DNA of 64,000 nt from Mucilaginibacter pedocola (GTDB lineage Bacteria > Bacteroidota > Bacteroidia > Sphingobacteriales > Sphingobacteriaceae): contig NZ_MBTF01000008.1 of NCBI RefSeq assembly GCF_002013915.1, positions 60,232-124,231 of the forward strand, given 5' to 3'. Positions within the stretch are counted from its first letter, which is position 1; each line of letters opens with the position of its first letter. Under the pieces are notes generated by a model that worked only from the letters and a program-made list of their open reading frames with translations, did not search any database and was not told where the DNA came from. The position numbers and the translations under genes are program-made. This document shows positions 26,524-35,405 of this stretch, in pieces.

Positions 26524-26602
26524 AAAGAAGCTCCCCTCTGCTTCATTCCCCCCTTTATTCTATCAGTAAATTTCCTACTTTAGGGTATAATTAAACCCTA
26601 TC

Positions 26603-27454
26603 ATGTTCGAAACTGTTTCTGTCGACGAGGCCTTGTTGCGCGGCAAACGTGTGGTTAGCTACCCGGTATTGGCCATCATATTTATTCCTATAGTTTTAGT
26701 ATTTGCCCTATTTTTAAAACTGGAGTTTAGCGGCTGGTTCATTGCTGTTGCGATCATATTGAGTATTGTGCTGGGCTGGCTTTATTGGAGCATATACATT
26801 ACCAAATGGCGGCTTTGGGCATTTGAAAATGTGCGCAATGTGCACGAGCTAAAAAAACGAGCTGTTAAAGAGAAACTGATTTGGGCCGATGGAAGTTTCT
26901 GGGAAAGAACAGAAATATGGTCGCCTGAGCAAAAGGAGCAGTGGATGGGTTTACAGGCCAAGTTCAAGCAAAACGATATTTTTCACAACGACGTGCTGGT
27001 GCCTGCGCAGGTAGAGGTTTACTATTCAAAATTTAATGCAGCCGGTACTTTGCTTATCGGCGTGCTGCTTTTTGTAGTAGGTATTTACTCATTTATATCC
27101 AACGAAATGGGGATGGTTCAATGGATACTGCTTGTGGTTGGAGCATTGCTTGCCGTTATGGGCTACAGGCATTATAACAACCCGAACCCACAACTCATTT
27201 TAAGTAACGATGGGGTTAAACTTGCTGACGGCGCCTTTTACAGGTGGGAGGATATCAGAAATGAGGACACTAAAGTGGTATCGAGCGGTAAAAGCAGCAA
27301 AACCTATTTTAAATTTATGAGTCCCGATGGAGAACAAAGCGTAGAGATATCAGAATTAGATATTACGCAAGCCAGGCTCGATCACTTATTGCGCATCTAT
27401 CGCGGGCGCAGCGATAACAGATTTGCGGATACCAGAAATTTTAACAATGCGTAG
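26603..27454 (+). CDS. Membrane protein, PH-like paralogue 1
   Basis: The 283-aa protein has hydrophobic segments at about 20-70 (VVSYPVLAIIFIPIVLVFAL, GWFIAVAIILSIVLGWLYW) and 150-200, then a soluble C-terminal part. That part, PQLILSNDGVKLADG..YRWEDI then VEISELDITQARLDHLLRIY, recurs in the genes at 27840 and 28382. It resembles bacterial PH-like domains fused to two helices. This copy has an extra N-terminal half. The function is unknown. It sits between hemA and hemCD. Confidence 0.55.
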   Translation: MFETVSVDEALLRGKRVVSYPVLAIIFIPIVLVFALFLKLEFSGWFIAVAIILSIVLGWLYWSIYITKWRLWAFENVRNVHELKKRAVKEKLIWADGSFWERTEIWSPEQKEQWMGLQAKFKQNDIFHNDVLVPAQVEVYYSKFNAAGTLLIGVLLFVVGIYSFISNEMGMVQWILLVVGALLAVMGYRHYNNPNPQLILSNDGVKLADGAFYRWEDIRNEDTKVVSSGKSSKTYFKFMSPDGEQSVEISELDITQARLDHLLRIYRGRSDNRFADTRNFNNA

Positions 27455-27827
27455 CAGACCGTTGTTTATAATTGCTACCTATGTTACTTTATTGCTGGCT
27501 TTTGCTATTTACTGGTCTGGCAATTACACACGATTCAGTCACTACAAAGGAGATGATATTGTAATAACTATCGCGGTCCCTTTTGGGCTATCGTATTTGT
27601 TTTTTCCTGTGCTGGCATTTAATGGTATTAAATTTAAAGTATGGCTAATATTGATGCTGCCAATAGCGATAACAGGCCTGAGCCTGACCGCAGGTATGTT
27701 AACGCTTTTTATCACACAACTCGGCGGGACTGAAAAGCAAATTACTTTAATTTACGTGGTTTGGTATACCGCCTTTGCAGTTTTGGCAGCATGGATAGAG
27801 ATGAATAATAAAAGAGTCAAGGTATAA
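27447..27827 (+). CDS. Small membrane protein in the paralogue array
   Basis: The 126-aa product (MRSRPLFIIATYVTLLLAF) consists mainly of four hydrophobic segments. Its start codon overlaps the end of the previous gene by 8 bases, so the two are translationally coupled. The C-terminal soluble PQ-x-I/WE motif of the neighbours is absent. Only the membrane part is present. Function is unknown. Confidence 0.5.
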   Translation: MRSRPLFIIATYVTLLLAFAIYWSGNYTRFSHYKGDDIVITIAVPFGLSYLFFPVLAFNGIKFKVWLILMLPIAITGLSLTAGMLTLFITQLGGTEKQITLIYVVWYTAFAVLAAWIEMNNKRVKV

Positions 27828-27839
27828 GTTGATATTCCA

Positions 27840-28310
27840 ATGAGTTTCCTAACCCCCGAAATAATAGTTACCAACCCCATTCCGGACGAGACGAAGATAT
27901 ATTACTCTAAAGAAGACGCCCTTCTAAAAGCAGCCGGGAGTTTAGGGTTGTTAGGCTTCGGGATAGATTATCTTATCGTAGGTACTTGGATATTTGGCTT
28001 GGCATTTACAGTGGCCGGTGCATATTATTCGTTTTTGAAAATAAGGATGCTGCTAACCTCTAAGCCGCAGGTCATCATCAATAAGCAGGGCTTGCAAACG
28101 GCAGATGCGCCGTTTGCTACCTGGGAGCAGGTTAAAGGGCTTAACATATCAGGAAAGTTGGACACCAGGGGCGCGCGCCCTCGTTTAAATTACCAACATC
28201 CGCAAGGCAAAACCTCAGTACGGATAGATCATTTGAACATTTCCGCACACAGCTTTATTACACTCTTAACGTTTTATCAGCACCCCTGGGAGTTTAGGGA
28301 GTATAAATAA
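27840..28310 (+). CDS. Membrane protein, PH-like paralogue 2
   Basis: The 156-aa product begins MSFLTPEIIVTNPIPDETKI, then YYSKEDALLKAAGSL, two hydrophobic helices (about 30-75), and the shared C-terminal part PQVIINKQGLQTADAPFATW..V and VRIDHLNISAHSFITLLTFY. It starts 13 bases after the previous gene. It is a paralogue of 26603 and 28382 by these shared blocks. Function is unknown. Confidence 0.55.
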   Translation: MSFLTPEIIVTNPIPDETKIYYSKEDALLKAAGSLGLLGFGIDYLIVGTWIFGLAFTVAGAYYSFLKIRMLLTSKPQVIINKQGLQTADAPFATWEQVKGLNISGKLDTRGARPRLNYQHPQGKTSVRIDHLNISAHSFITLLTFYQHPWEFREYK

Positions 28311-28381
28311 ACTTAATTTGTTGTGGTGGCGAGTAGATGGAAGTTATCTTTTGCTCGAATTACATAAATTTGTATTACCCA

Positions 28382-28837
28382 ATGGAAGAGGCTTGCATAT
28401 ATTACTCCAAGAAAAAAGCGTTGAATAAAATGATGTTTGCGTTGGGTATTGGCTTTGTGGGGGGCTATTTTTTATTGACGAATAATCAAAGTAAAGGAGA
28501 TGATAGCACGGGGTTCGCCGTTATTTTTTCTTTGTGTTTGCTTTTCTTTGTTTATAAAAATTACCGTCGCTACCGAAGTGCCATTCCGCAAATAATTCTA
28601 AATAAGCGTGAGTTATTCACGGCACAAGCAGGAGCCTGCAAATGGGAACAAATACAGCACGAAGTTGTGTATGAAAAACAATTTGGGAAAGGCAAAGCTT
28701 ATTATCTTGAATATTGGCACCCCGCGGGGCCCGTGTCTATACGCATATCAGATTTGGATATAGAGCCAATGGAGCTTCACATGCTTTTGATAGAATATCG
28801 TAAACAAAACCAAAACATACAATCGGCCGGAGTTTAA
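28382..28837 (+). CDS. Membrane protein, PH-like paralogue 3
   Basis: The product from MEEACIYYSKKKALNKMMF is about 151 aa, with two hydrophobic helices and the shared blocks PQIILNKRELFTAQAGACKW and VSIRISDLDIEPMELHMLLI. An in-frame ATG at 28337 would add 15 residues. A TAAATTTG box at 28365-28372 overlaps that longer version and favours the start at 28382, but not decisively. It is the third member of the array. Confidence 0.5.
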   Translation: MEEACIYYSKKKALNKMMFALGIGFVGGYFLLTNNQSKGDDSTGFAVIFSLCLLFFVYKNYRRYRSAIPQIILNKRELFTAQAGACKWEQIQHEVVYEKQFGKGKAYYLEYWHPAGPVSIRISDLDIEPMELHMLLIEYRKQNQNIQSAGV

Positions 28838-29006
28838 ATAAAGGCTTAGCGTACTTAGTGCTGCACCACAAGTTGCAATTTGCTAAACTCGCGGCAGCGT
28901 TACAATTTTTAGCTTTCTGCTTTCATCTTTTGGCTTTCAGCTCTCCCTCTAAGTCATTTTCCTGCAATTCATTCGCCTCACATTCCCTATCATCCCCATA
29001 AAAAAT

Positions 29007-29014
29007 TAAATTTG
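29007..29014 (+). promoter_or_regulatory. Candidate -7 box of hemCD
   Basis: TAAATTTG matches TAnnTTTG exactly and lies 21 bases before the TTG start codon of hemCD. The -33 box is not clear. It suggests that hemCD is transcribed on its own. Confidence 0.5.
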
Positions 29015-29035
29015 CAGTAAAAATAAGTTACCCCT

Positions 29036-30610
29036 TTGGACAGAAAAATAATTATAGGAACGCGTGGCAGCGAATTAGCTTTATGGCAAGCCAATTTTAT
29101 TAAAGACAGCCTGGAAGCACTACACATATCCGCCGAACTTAAAATTATAAAAACACAGGGCGACCGTATCCTCAACCTCAGTTTTGATAAACTGGAAGGC
29201 AAAGGCTTTTTTACCAAAGAGCTGGAGGAAGAATTGCTGGCCGGCACTATTGATATTGCCGTACACTCACATAAAGACTTGCCTACCGAAAACCCTCCGG
29301 GTTTGATCATTGCCGCAGTATCTGAACGTGAAGACCCTGCCGAACTACTTTTGATATTAAAGGATTGTACCGATGTTCGCCAGCGCCTTTCGGTAAAATT
29401 TGGTGGCCTGGTGGGTACATCATCCAACCGCCGCAAAGCGCAGCTGCTTGCCGTGCGCCCCGACCTGGAGATAAAAGACCTTCGCGGTAACGTACCAACC
29501 CGCATTGGCAAACTGCGCGACGAAAAATACGATGCCATTATGCTGGCCAAAGCCGGCGTTACCCGTTTAGGCATCAATTTGGATGAGTTTCATGTAGAAG
29601 AGCTTGGCCCTACCGAGTTTATTCCAGCGCCCGCACAAGGTGTTTTGGCCATACAAATACGCGAACGCGACCATATCCTGTACGAGGCCTTGCAAGATCT
29701 GCACCACCCCGATGTGGCCGCTGAACTTGCTGTTGAGCGTAACGTACTGAAGTTATTTGGCGGTGGCTGCCATTTACCGCTGGGCGTTTATTGCCGCAAG
29801 GATGATGATAAATTCCAGGTGTTCACGAGCAAGGCTGAAGACGGCGAAGGCTTCCCCGACAGGTTGTTTTTGGAGACCGATACGTTGGAGGGCCTGCCCG
29901 AAAAGATCGTTGCCAAATTTGCCAAAGACCGCAAATTCCCGCTGAAGGTATTTATCTCGCGCGATATTTCTGCCGGTAGCTATTTCCGCCGTGCATTAGA
30001 GAAAAATAAAATAGAGATAGAAGCCCGTTCGCTGATACGCACTGTGCGCACCATCAACAGGTTCGATAGCTATATCCTGAAAAACATCGACTGGGTGTTT
30101 TTCACCAGTAAAAATGCTGTTGAATACTTCTTTCAGTTGAATCCTGCGTTTCCGAAGAAAGTGAAATTCGGGGTGATGGGTACAGGATCCGAAGATATGC
30201 TGCGTAAGAACGGCCATTTTGCCGATTTTGTGGGTGAGAGCACCGATACGGCAGACGTAGCTGCCGATTTTGCGGCTGTAGCAAATGGTTCGGCGGTATT
30301 GTTCCCGGGGGCAGTTAACCCAATGCGGAGCATTCAACAAGGCTTATCGGCCGAAACAAAGGTGATAGACCTGCCTGTTTACGAAACTGTATTAGAAGAA
30401 AACGTAGAGCCTACCGGCGCCGACGTATTGGTATTTACCAGTCCGAGCAACGTAGAAGCCTATTTTGTAGATAACCTGCTGCAACCGCAGCAAAAAGTAA
30501 TAGCCATAGGCAAATCCACAGGTAAAAAGTTCGAAGAAATGGGCGTAAGCTACAAGCTCCCCTTCTCTCCCGACGAAATTGGCCTGGCAGAAGCCGTGTT
30601 TGGCATTTGA
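29036..30610 (+). CDS. hemC: Hydroxymethylbilane synthase/uroporphyrinogen-III synthase fusion (TTG start)
   Basis: The 524-aa protein fuses HemC (about 1-300) to HemD (about 305-524). HemC parts seen are IIIGTRGSELALWQANFIKD, FTKELEEELLAGTIDIAVHS, KDLPTENPPG, RRKAQLLAVRP and the dipyrromethane-cofactor loop FGGGCHLPLGVYC. The HemD part has the typical weakly conserved fold with FFTSKNAVEYFF and DVLVFTSPSNVEAYF. Together they turn porphobilinogen into uroporphyrinogen III. Translation must begin at TTG 29036, since no in-frame ATG lies before the RGSELALW motif. Confidence 0.92.
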   Translation: MDRKIIIGTRGSELALWQANFIKDSLEALHISAELKIIKTQGDRILNLSFDKLEGKGFFTKELEEELLAGTIDIAVHSHKDLPTENPPGLIIAAVSEREDPAELLLILKDCTDVRQRLSVKFGGLVGTSSNRRKAQLLAVRPDLEIKDLRGNVPTRIGKLRDEKYDAIMLAKAGVTRLGINLDEFHVEELGPTEFIPAPAQGVLAIQIRERDHILYEALQDLHHPDVAAELAVERNVLKLFGGGCHLPLGVYCRKDDDKFQVFTSKAEDGEGFPDRLFLETDTLEGLPEKIVAKFAKDRKFPLKVFISRDISAGSYFRRALEKNKIEIEARSLIRTVRTINRFDSYILKNIDWVFFTSKNAVEYFFQLNPAFPKKVKFGVMGTGSEDMLRKNGHFADFVGESTDTADVAADFAAVANGSAVLFPGAVNPMRSIQQGLSAETKVIDLPVYETVLEENVEPTGADVLVFTSPSNVEAYFVDNLLQPQQKVIAIGKSTGKKFEEMGVSYKLPFSPDEIGLAEAVFGI

Positions 30611-30702
30611 GCCCCCTAACCCCCTGAAGGGGGGACTTAGAAGGCACAAAATATAAAATTAATAATTCAAAGAACTCCCCCTTTAGGGGGCTGGGGGGCA
30701 AG
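30611..30702. repeat. Palindromic repeat, 'gccccctaaccccctgaaggggg' family, copy 1
   Basis: GCCCCCTAACCCCCTGAAGG at the left is mirrored by CCCCCTTTAGGGGGCTGGGG at the right, so the hemCD-hemB spacer is one inverted repeat around a 40-base A/T centre. The same family fills 36424-36552 between hemE and hemJ. Confidence 0.75.
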
Positions 30703-31671
30703 ATGCAACGACCAAGAAGAAACCGCAAGAGTGAAGTTATCCGCCAGATGGTGCAGGAAACGCATGTGAGTGCGGCCAACCTCATATTCCCGCTGTTTAT
30801 TGTGGATGGCGAAAAGCAGAAGACCGAAGTGGCATCGATGCCCGGTATTTTCCGCTATTCGATAGATAACCTGCTGCGCGAAGTAGAAAGCTGTATGAAT
30901 TTGGGGCTGAAGTCGTTCGACTTGTTCCCGAACATTCACGACGATTTTAAGGATAAATACGCTACCGAAAGCTACCGCGAAGGCAGCTTGTACCTGCGCG
31001 CTATCAGCGAAGTGAAAAAAGAGTTCCCGGAAGCTTGCGTAATTACAGACGTGGCAATGGACCCCTACAGCAGCGACGGGCACGATGGTATTGTAGAGAA
31101 CGGCGAGATCCTGAACGACGAAACTTTAGAGGTATTAGGCAAAATGGCCTTAGCACACGCACAAAACGGTGCCGATATTATTGCTCCGAGCGATATGATG
31201 GACGGCCGCGTAGGCTACATCCGCAAAACGTTGGATGATGCGGGTTTTAAGCATGTGTCTATCATGTCGTACTCGGCAAAATATGCCAGCGCATTTTATG
31301 GCCCCTTCAGAGATGCCCTGAACTCGGCCCCAAAATTTGGCGACAAGAAAACCTACCAAATGAACCCCGCCAATCAGCGCGAAGCTTTAATTGAAGCCAA
31401 CCTGGATGAATTAGAAGGTGCGGATTTCTTGATGGTGAAACCAGCCCTGCCATACCTCGACGTGATTAAGCTGATAAAAGATAATACTGAATTACCGGTT
31501 GCTGCCTACAACGTAAGCGGCGAATACGCCATGATAAAAGCAGCCATACAAAACGGCTGGCTGAACGAGCAACGCGCCATCACCGAGGTGCTTACCAGCA
31601 TCCGCAGAGCAGGCGCTACCGCTATACTAACGTATCACGCCAAAGAAGTGTTATTGAATAAGTGGCTGTAG
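30703..31671 (+). CDS. hemB: Porphobilinogen synthase (ALA dehydratase)
   Basis: The 322-aa enzyme condenses two ALA molecules to porphobilinogen. The start MQRPRRNRKSEVIRQMVQET is typical. The Schiff-base lysines occur in MSYSAKYASAFYGPFRDA and FLMVKPALPYLD. The metal-region motif reads ITDVAMDPYSSDGHDGIVEN, where Asp and Ala replace the three Cys of zinc enzymes, so it is of the magnesium-type. It sits behind hemCD, separated only by a palindromic repeat. Confidence 0.95.
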   Translation: MQRPRRNRKSEVIRQMVQETHVSAANLIFPLFIVDGEKQKTEVASMPGIFRYSIDNLLREVESCMNLGLKSFDLFPNIHDDFKDKYATESYREGSLYLRAISEVKKEFPEACVITDVAMDPYSSDGHDGIVENGEILNDETLEVLGKMALAHAQNGADIIAPSDMMDGRVGYIRKTLDDAGFKHVSIMSYSAKYASAFYGPFRDALNSAPKFGDKKTYQMNPANQREALIEANLDELEGADFLMVKPALPYLDVIKLIKDNTELPVAAYNVSGEYAMIKAAIQNGWLNEQRAITEVLTSIRRAGATAILTYHAKEVLLNKWL

Positions 31672-31770
31672 GGGAAGTCCAAAGCTAAAAGTCTAAAGCG
31701 GAAAGCTTTGACTGTACATTATTATAAAAAGCTTTAAGCTTTGTGCTTTCTGCTTTAAGCAATAGAAAAC

Positions 31771-33081
31771 ATGCAAATACCCGATATAAGCAGAACCAAA
31801 TCTGCAGAACTGTACGAAAAAGCAAAAACCTATTTCCCGGGTGGGGTTAACTCACCGGTGCGGGCCTTTAAATCGGTTTACGGCACCCCACTGTTTATCG
31901 AAAAAGGCGACGGCAGCCATATTTGGGATGCCGATGGTAACGAGTTCATCGATTTTTGCGGCTCATGGGGTCCGCTCATCTTGGGGCATAACCGTGCATC
32001 GGTACGCGAGAAGGTGATGGAAGTAATGCAGAAGGGTATGTCTTTCGGCGCTCCAACGGCTTTGGAAAACGAACTGGCCGAGCTTATTCTGAGCAACAAT
32101 AAGTACATTCAAAAAATACGTTTTGTAAGCTCGGGTACCGAGGCGGTAATGTCGGCCATCAGGTTGGCAAGGGGCTATACCAAACGCGATAAGATATTAA
32201 AATTCGAGGGCTGCTACCACGGGCATACCGATGCTTTGCTTGTAAAGGCGGGCTCGGGCCTGGTTACTTTTGGCGAAACCTCATCAGCGGGCGTACCCAA
32301 AGCCTTCGCCGACGAAACCATTGTGGTTGCCTTGAATGATAAAGATGCGCTGCTGAAAGCCTTTGATGATTTTAAAGATCAGATTGCTGCGGTAATTATT
32401 GAGCCTATCCCCGCCAATAACGGCCTGCTACTGCAAACGCCGGAGTATTTAAATTTCCTTCGCGATACCTGTATCCAAAACGGTACCATGCTCATCTTTG
32501 ATGAAGTAATATCGGGCTTCCGCGTAGGTTTTGAAGGTGCAGCAGCTTATTACAACATCCAACCGGATATTATCACCTATGGCAAAATTATTGGCGGAGG
32601 CCTGCCTGTTGGTGCCTATGGAGCATCGGCAGAAGTGATGGACCATATCTCGCCGGTAGGTTCGGTTTACCAGGCGGGTACGCTATCGGGTAACCCCGTA
32701 GCTATGGCAGCAGGTATAGCACAACTTACGGAGTTATTACAGCCGGGCTTTTACGAAGAACTGCATGACAAAACTGCAGGCTTTGTAAAAGCGATAGAAG
32801 CTTTTGTTGCCGAACGCGGTTATGAGTTGAAGGTATTTACCATCGGCTCCATATTTTGGTTCGCGTTCACCGGTAAAGAAACTATCAGTAGTGCCGACGA
32901 TATCGATCCGCAAAGCATGCTTAAATTTAAGGCCATGCACCGCGAATTGATAAACCGCGGCATTTATTTAGGCCCGTCGGGTTACGAGGTTGGCTTTATA
33001 TCGGCCGCCCATACAACTGCCGATTTGGAAACAACAAAAACTGCTATATTTGATAGCCTTGATATAGTGTTCGAGAAGTAG
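31771..33081 (+). CDS. hemL: Glutamate-1-semialdehyde 2,1-aminomutase
   Basis: The 436-aa PLP enzyme forms 5-aminolevulinate from the product of HemA. Signatures are YFPGGVNSPVRAFKSV, FVSSGTEAVMSAIRLARGYT, FEGCYHGHTDALLVKAGSG and the PLP-lysine segment PDIITYGKIIGGGLPVGAYG, in which Lys binds PLP. Length is normal. It completes the C5 branch together with hemA. The spacers on both sides carry A/T-rich inverted repeats. Confidence 0.96.
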   Translation: MQIPDISRTKSAELYEKAKTYFPGGVNSPVRAFKSVYGTPLFIEKGDGSHIWDADGNEFIDFCGSWGPLILGHNRASVREKVMEVMQKGMSFGAPTALENELAELILSNNKYIQKIRFVSSGTEAVMSAIRLARGYTKRDKILKFEGCYHGHTDALLVKAGSGLVTFGETSSAGVPKAFADETIVVALNDKDALLKAFDDFKDQIAAVIIEPIPANNGLLLQTPEYLNFLRDTCIQNGTMLIFDEVISGFRVGFEGAAAYYNIQPDIITYGKIIGGGLPVGAYGASAEVMDHISPVGSVYQAGTLSGNPVAMAAGIAQLTELLQPGFYEELHDKTAGFVKAIEAFVAERGYELKVFTIGSIFWFAFTGKETISSADDIDPQSMLKFKAMHRELINRGIYLGPSGYEVGFISAAHTTADLETTKTAIFDSLDIVFEK

Positions 33082-33196
33082 TTTGCAGTTAGCGGTGGGC
33101 AGTTTGCTTGAAGCTGCAAAAAATGCCAACTGCAAACCGCTAACTGAACTGCCAACTGTAAACCGCCAACTGCAAACTGAATAACTGCAAACTGAT
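33082..33196. repeat. Palindromic repeat, 'gcagtttgc/gcaaactg' family
   Basis: The spacer between hemL and the sensor kinase gene is made of repeated forms of TTTGCAGTTAGCGG, AACTGCAAACCGC and GCAACTGAATAAC in both orientations. It can fold into a long imperfect hairpin. Confidence 0.6.
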
Positions 33197-34066
33197 ATGA
33201 GACGCTCACTTGTAATATTTTACGCCCTCCTCATTTACGCCATGGCCGAACTGGTATGGTGGGGGTATATGCTGGTGCACCTGCAGCCGCGCCGTTTTGC
33301 CATGATCATGGGCGAGGGCTCCATGTTCGTGCTGGTATTTGCTGTGGGAGCCTACTATATGCACACCTCTATGAAGAAGGAGCGTAAACTGATAGAACAG
33401 AAACGCAACTTCCTGCTATCGGTAACGCACGAGCTGAAATCGCCCTTGGCATCCATCAAAATATTGTTGCAAACCATCCAAAAGCGCGACCTGAGCAAAG
33501 CGCAGATATTAGATTTTATTGATAAATCGTTGCTGGATGTAGAGCGCCTTGATGATATGGTGGAGAATATGCTGCTGGCCGCCAAAATAGAGAACAGCTC
33601 GTATACCTTCCCTAAAGCACAGTTCAACCTTTCGGCACTGGTGGATAGTATTGTGAACCGCCTGCAAATAACTAAATGCGATTGCAACCAACAGATCATT
33701 AACGCCGAGATAGAGCCTAAGATAGAGATTACCGGCGATAAGTTCGCCTTAACATCGGTAGTGACCAACCTGGTAGAGAACGCCGTGAAATACTCGAAAC
33801 CCTGCACAGCGGTAGAGGTGAAACTATTCTCGAAGAACGACAGGATATTTTTACAGGTGGCCGATCACGGTATCGGAATATCTGACAGTGAAAAAACACG
33901 CATTTTTGACAAATTTTACCGTGTTGGCAGTGAAGATACCCGAAATACCAAAGGAACAGGGCTTGGCTTGTATATTGTGAAGGAGGTACTGGATAAACAC
34001 CAGGCCAGCATCAGGGTAAAAGATAACCGCCCTTCTGGTAGTGTGTTTGAAGTTGTATTTGCATAA
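33197..34066 (+). CDS. Membrane sensor histidine kinase
   Basis: The 289-aa kinase has two hydrophobic segments at about 5-25 and 40-57, with a very short loop between them. There is no large sensor domain, so it may sense the membrane or a partner protein. The H box is SVTHELKSPLASIK with His 78. The N box is TNLVENAVKYSK, and the G boxes are VADHGIGISD and GTGLGLYIVKEVL. It is followed by its response regulator after 16 bases and lies within the haem cluster. Confidence 0.9.
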   Translation: MRRSLVIFYALLIYAMAELVWWGYMLVHLQPRRFAMIMGEGSMFVLVFAVGAYYMHTSMKKERKLIEQKRNFLLSVTHELKSPLASIKILLQTIQKRDLSKAQILDFIDKSLLDVERLDDMVENMLLAAKIENSSYTFPKAQFNLSALVDSIVNRLQITKCDCNQQIINAEIEPKIEITGDKFALTSVVTNLVENAVKYSKPCTAVEVKLFSKNDRIFLQVADHGIGISDSEKTRIFDKFYRVGSEDTRNTKGTGLGLYIVKEVLDKHQASIRVKDNRPSGSVFEVVFA

Positions 34067-34082
34067 TAATCAAATTGATAGT

Positions 34083-34790
34083 ATGATACCTACCAAAAAA
34101 CGAATTTTGTTAGCCGAAGACGAGGAGCACCTGTTAGAGGCCATTAAACTTAACCTGGAGCTGGAAGGTTATAAAGTTTCTACAGCAAATAATGGTAAAA
34201 AAGCCCTCCAGATATTTAAAGAAGAGCGTTTTAACCTGGTTATACTGGACGTAATGATGCCCGAGATAGATGGCTTTGTGGTTGCCGAAACCATCCGCCT
34301 GGAAAACTCTGAGGTACCCATTATGTTCCTGACCGCCAAAAATACCAATGAGGATAAAATATCGGGCCTTAAAAAAGGTGCTGATGATTACCTTACTAAG
34401 CCCTTCAACCTGGAAGAGCTGATATTACGTGTAAACAACCTGGTAAAACGCAGCCTGAAAGGCGATGACCTGAAAGAGTTTAACAGCTATAAGATAGGCG
34501 AGAAAACCATCCACTTTAACTCTTTCGAGTTGGTGAACGAGGATGGCAGCATTACTGCGCTTACCAAAAAGGAAACCATGTTGCTGAAGCTTTTGATAGA
34601 GCGCCGCAATGAGGCCGTATCGCGCGAGCAGATATTGGAGACCGTTTGGAACTACGACGTGTACCCATCAACCCGTACCATCGATAACTTTATCCTCACC
34701 TTCCGTAAGTATTTTGAACCGGATCCTAAAAACCCGGTTTATTTCCACTCGATACGCGGCGTGGGTTACAAGTTTACCGATCTGCACTAA
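34083..34790 (+). CDS. OmpR-family response regulator
   Basis: The 235-aa regulator starts MIPTKKRILLAEDEEHLLEA. The receiver domain (about 5-120) has the acidic pocket AEDEE, the phospho-acceptor Asp in LVILDVMMPE, and the Lys of YLTKPFNLEEL. The C-terminal winged helix (about 140-230) carries RRNEAVSREQILETVWNYDV and RTIDNFILTFRKYFE. It pairs with the kinase just upstream. The later start is chosen because it keeps the receiver at its usual N-terminal place. Target genes are unknown, but haem genes surround it. Confidence 0.93.
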   Translation: MIPTKKRILLAEDEEHLLEAIKLNLELEGYKVSTANNGKKALQIFKEERFNLVILDVMMPEIDGFVVAETIRLENSEVPIMFLTAKNTNEDKISGLKKGADDYLTKPFNLEELILRVNNLVKRSLKGDDLKEFNSYKIGEKTIHFNSFELVNEDGSITALTKKETMLLKLLIERRNEAVSREQILETVWNYDVYPSTRTIDNFILTFRKYFEPDPKNPVYFHSIRGVGYKFTDLH

Positions 34791-34793
34791 GGG

Positions 34794-35315
34794 ATGTTTA
34801 CAACACGCGCACGCATATTAGTGGCCGGCCTGTTTGTGGTAATGCTTGCAATAGTATTATCTATGCGTATATATCCTTTGGCAGCGGTATGCGTAATGTT
34901 TATTGCGCTGTTAATATGGGGCTACTTTAAGCAGGGAACCATAGTACTGGCGGCAAAGCATTTCCATAACAAGGATTACCGCGGTGCCGAGCGCCTGCTT
35001 AACGAGATAAGCCGCCCCGAGTGGCTGAGTAAACGCAGGAGGGGTTTCTACGAGTTTATTTACGGCGGCGTTTGCATGCAAAAAAAGGACTACGAAGAAG
35101 CCGAGCGCCATTATGAAATTGCCGCTCAATACCCGCTCCGCAGCGCTAACGACCATGTGGCTGCATTAATGCACGTAGCCAACATTAGCGTACGCAACGG
35201 TAATTACGATAAAGCACGCGCCTACCTGCAACTGGCCGAAAAGCACCGCGACCACATTACAGCCAAAATGAAGGATGTGATGGATAGGGTGGAGCAGGAA
35301 TTGAAAAAACACTAA
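34794..35315 (+). CDS. TPR-like membrane protein
   Basis: The 173-aa product has two N-terminal hydrophobic segments (LVAGLFVVMLAIVLSMRIY, AAVCVMFIALLIWGYF) and a helical part with TPR-like repeats (AKHFHNKDYRGAERLLNEIS, CMQKKDYEEAERHYEIAAQY, RNGNYDKARAYLQLAEKH). It starts 3 bases after the response regulator, so it forms one transcription unit with the two-component pair. It may be a scaffold or signal partner. Confidence 0.65.
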   Translation: MFTTRARILVAGLFVVMLAIVLSMRIYPLAAVCVMFIALLIWGYFKQGTIVLAAKHFHNKDYRGAERLLNEISRPEWLSKRRRGFYEFIYGGVCMQKKDYEEAERHYEIAAQYPLRSANDHVAALMHVANISVRNGNYDKARAYLQLAEKHRDHITAKMKDVMDRVEQELKKH

Positions 35316-35405
35316 GCTCAGAATCAAGAGTTAAGAATCAAGAGCCAAGAATTAAGATATGTGTCTTGACTCTTGATTCTTAACTCTTGATTCTAAATAG
35401 ACAAG
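35316..35405. repeat. Palindromic repeat, 'agaatcaagagttaag' family
   Basis: AGAATCAAGAGTTAAGAATC on the left is the complement of GATTCTTAACTCTTGATTCT on the right, giving a long near-perfect hairpin between the TPR gene and hemE. It may act as a terminator-like structure. Confidence 0.7.

Noticed and set aside
30703..31671. Overlapping reverse-strand frames in the haem genes
   Set aside because: They mirror the codon bias of the recognised genes and have no family features.
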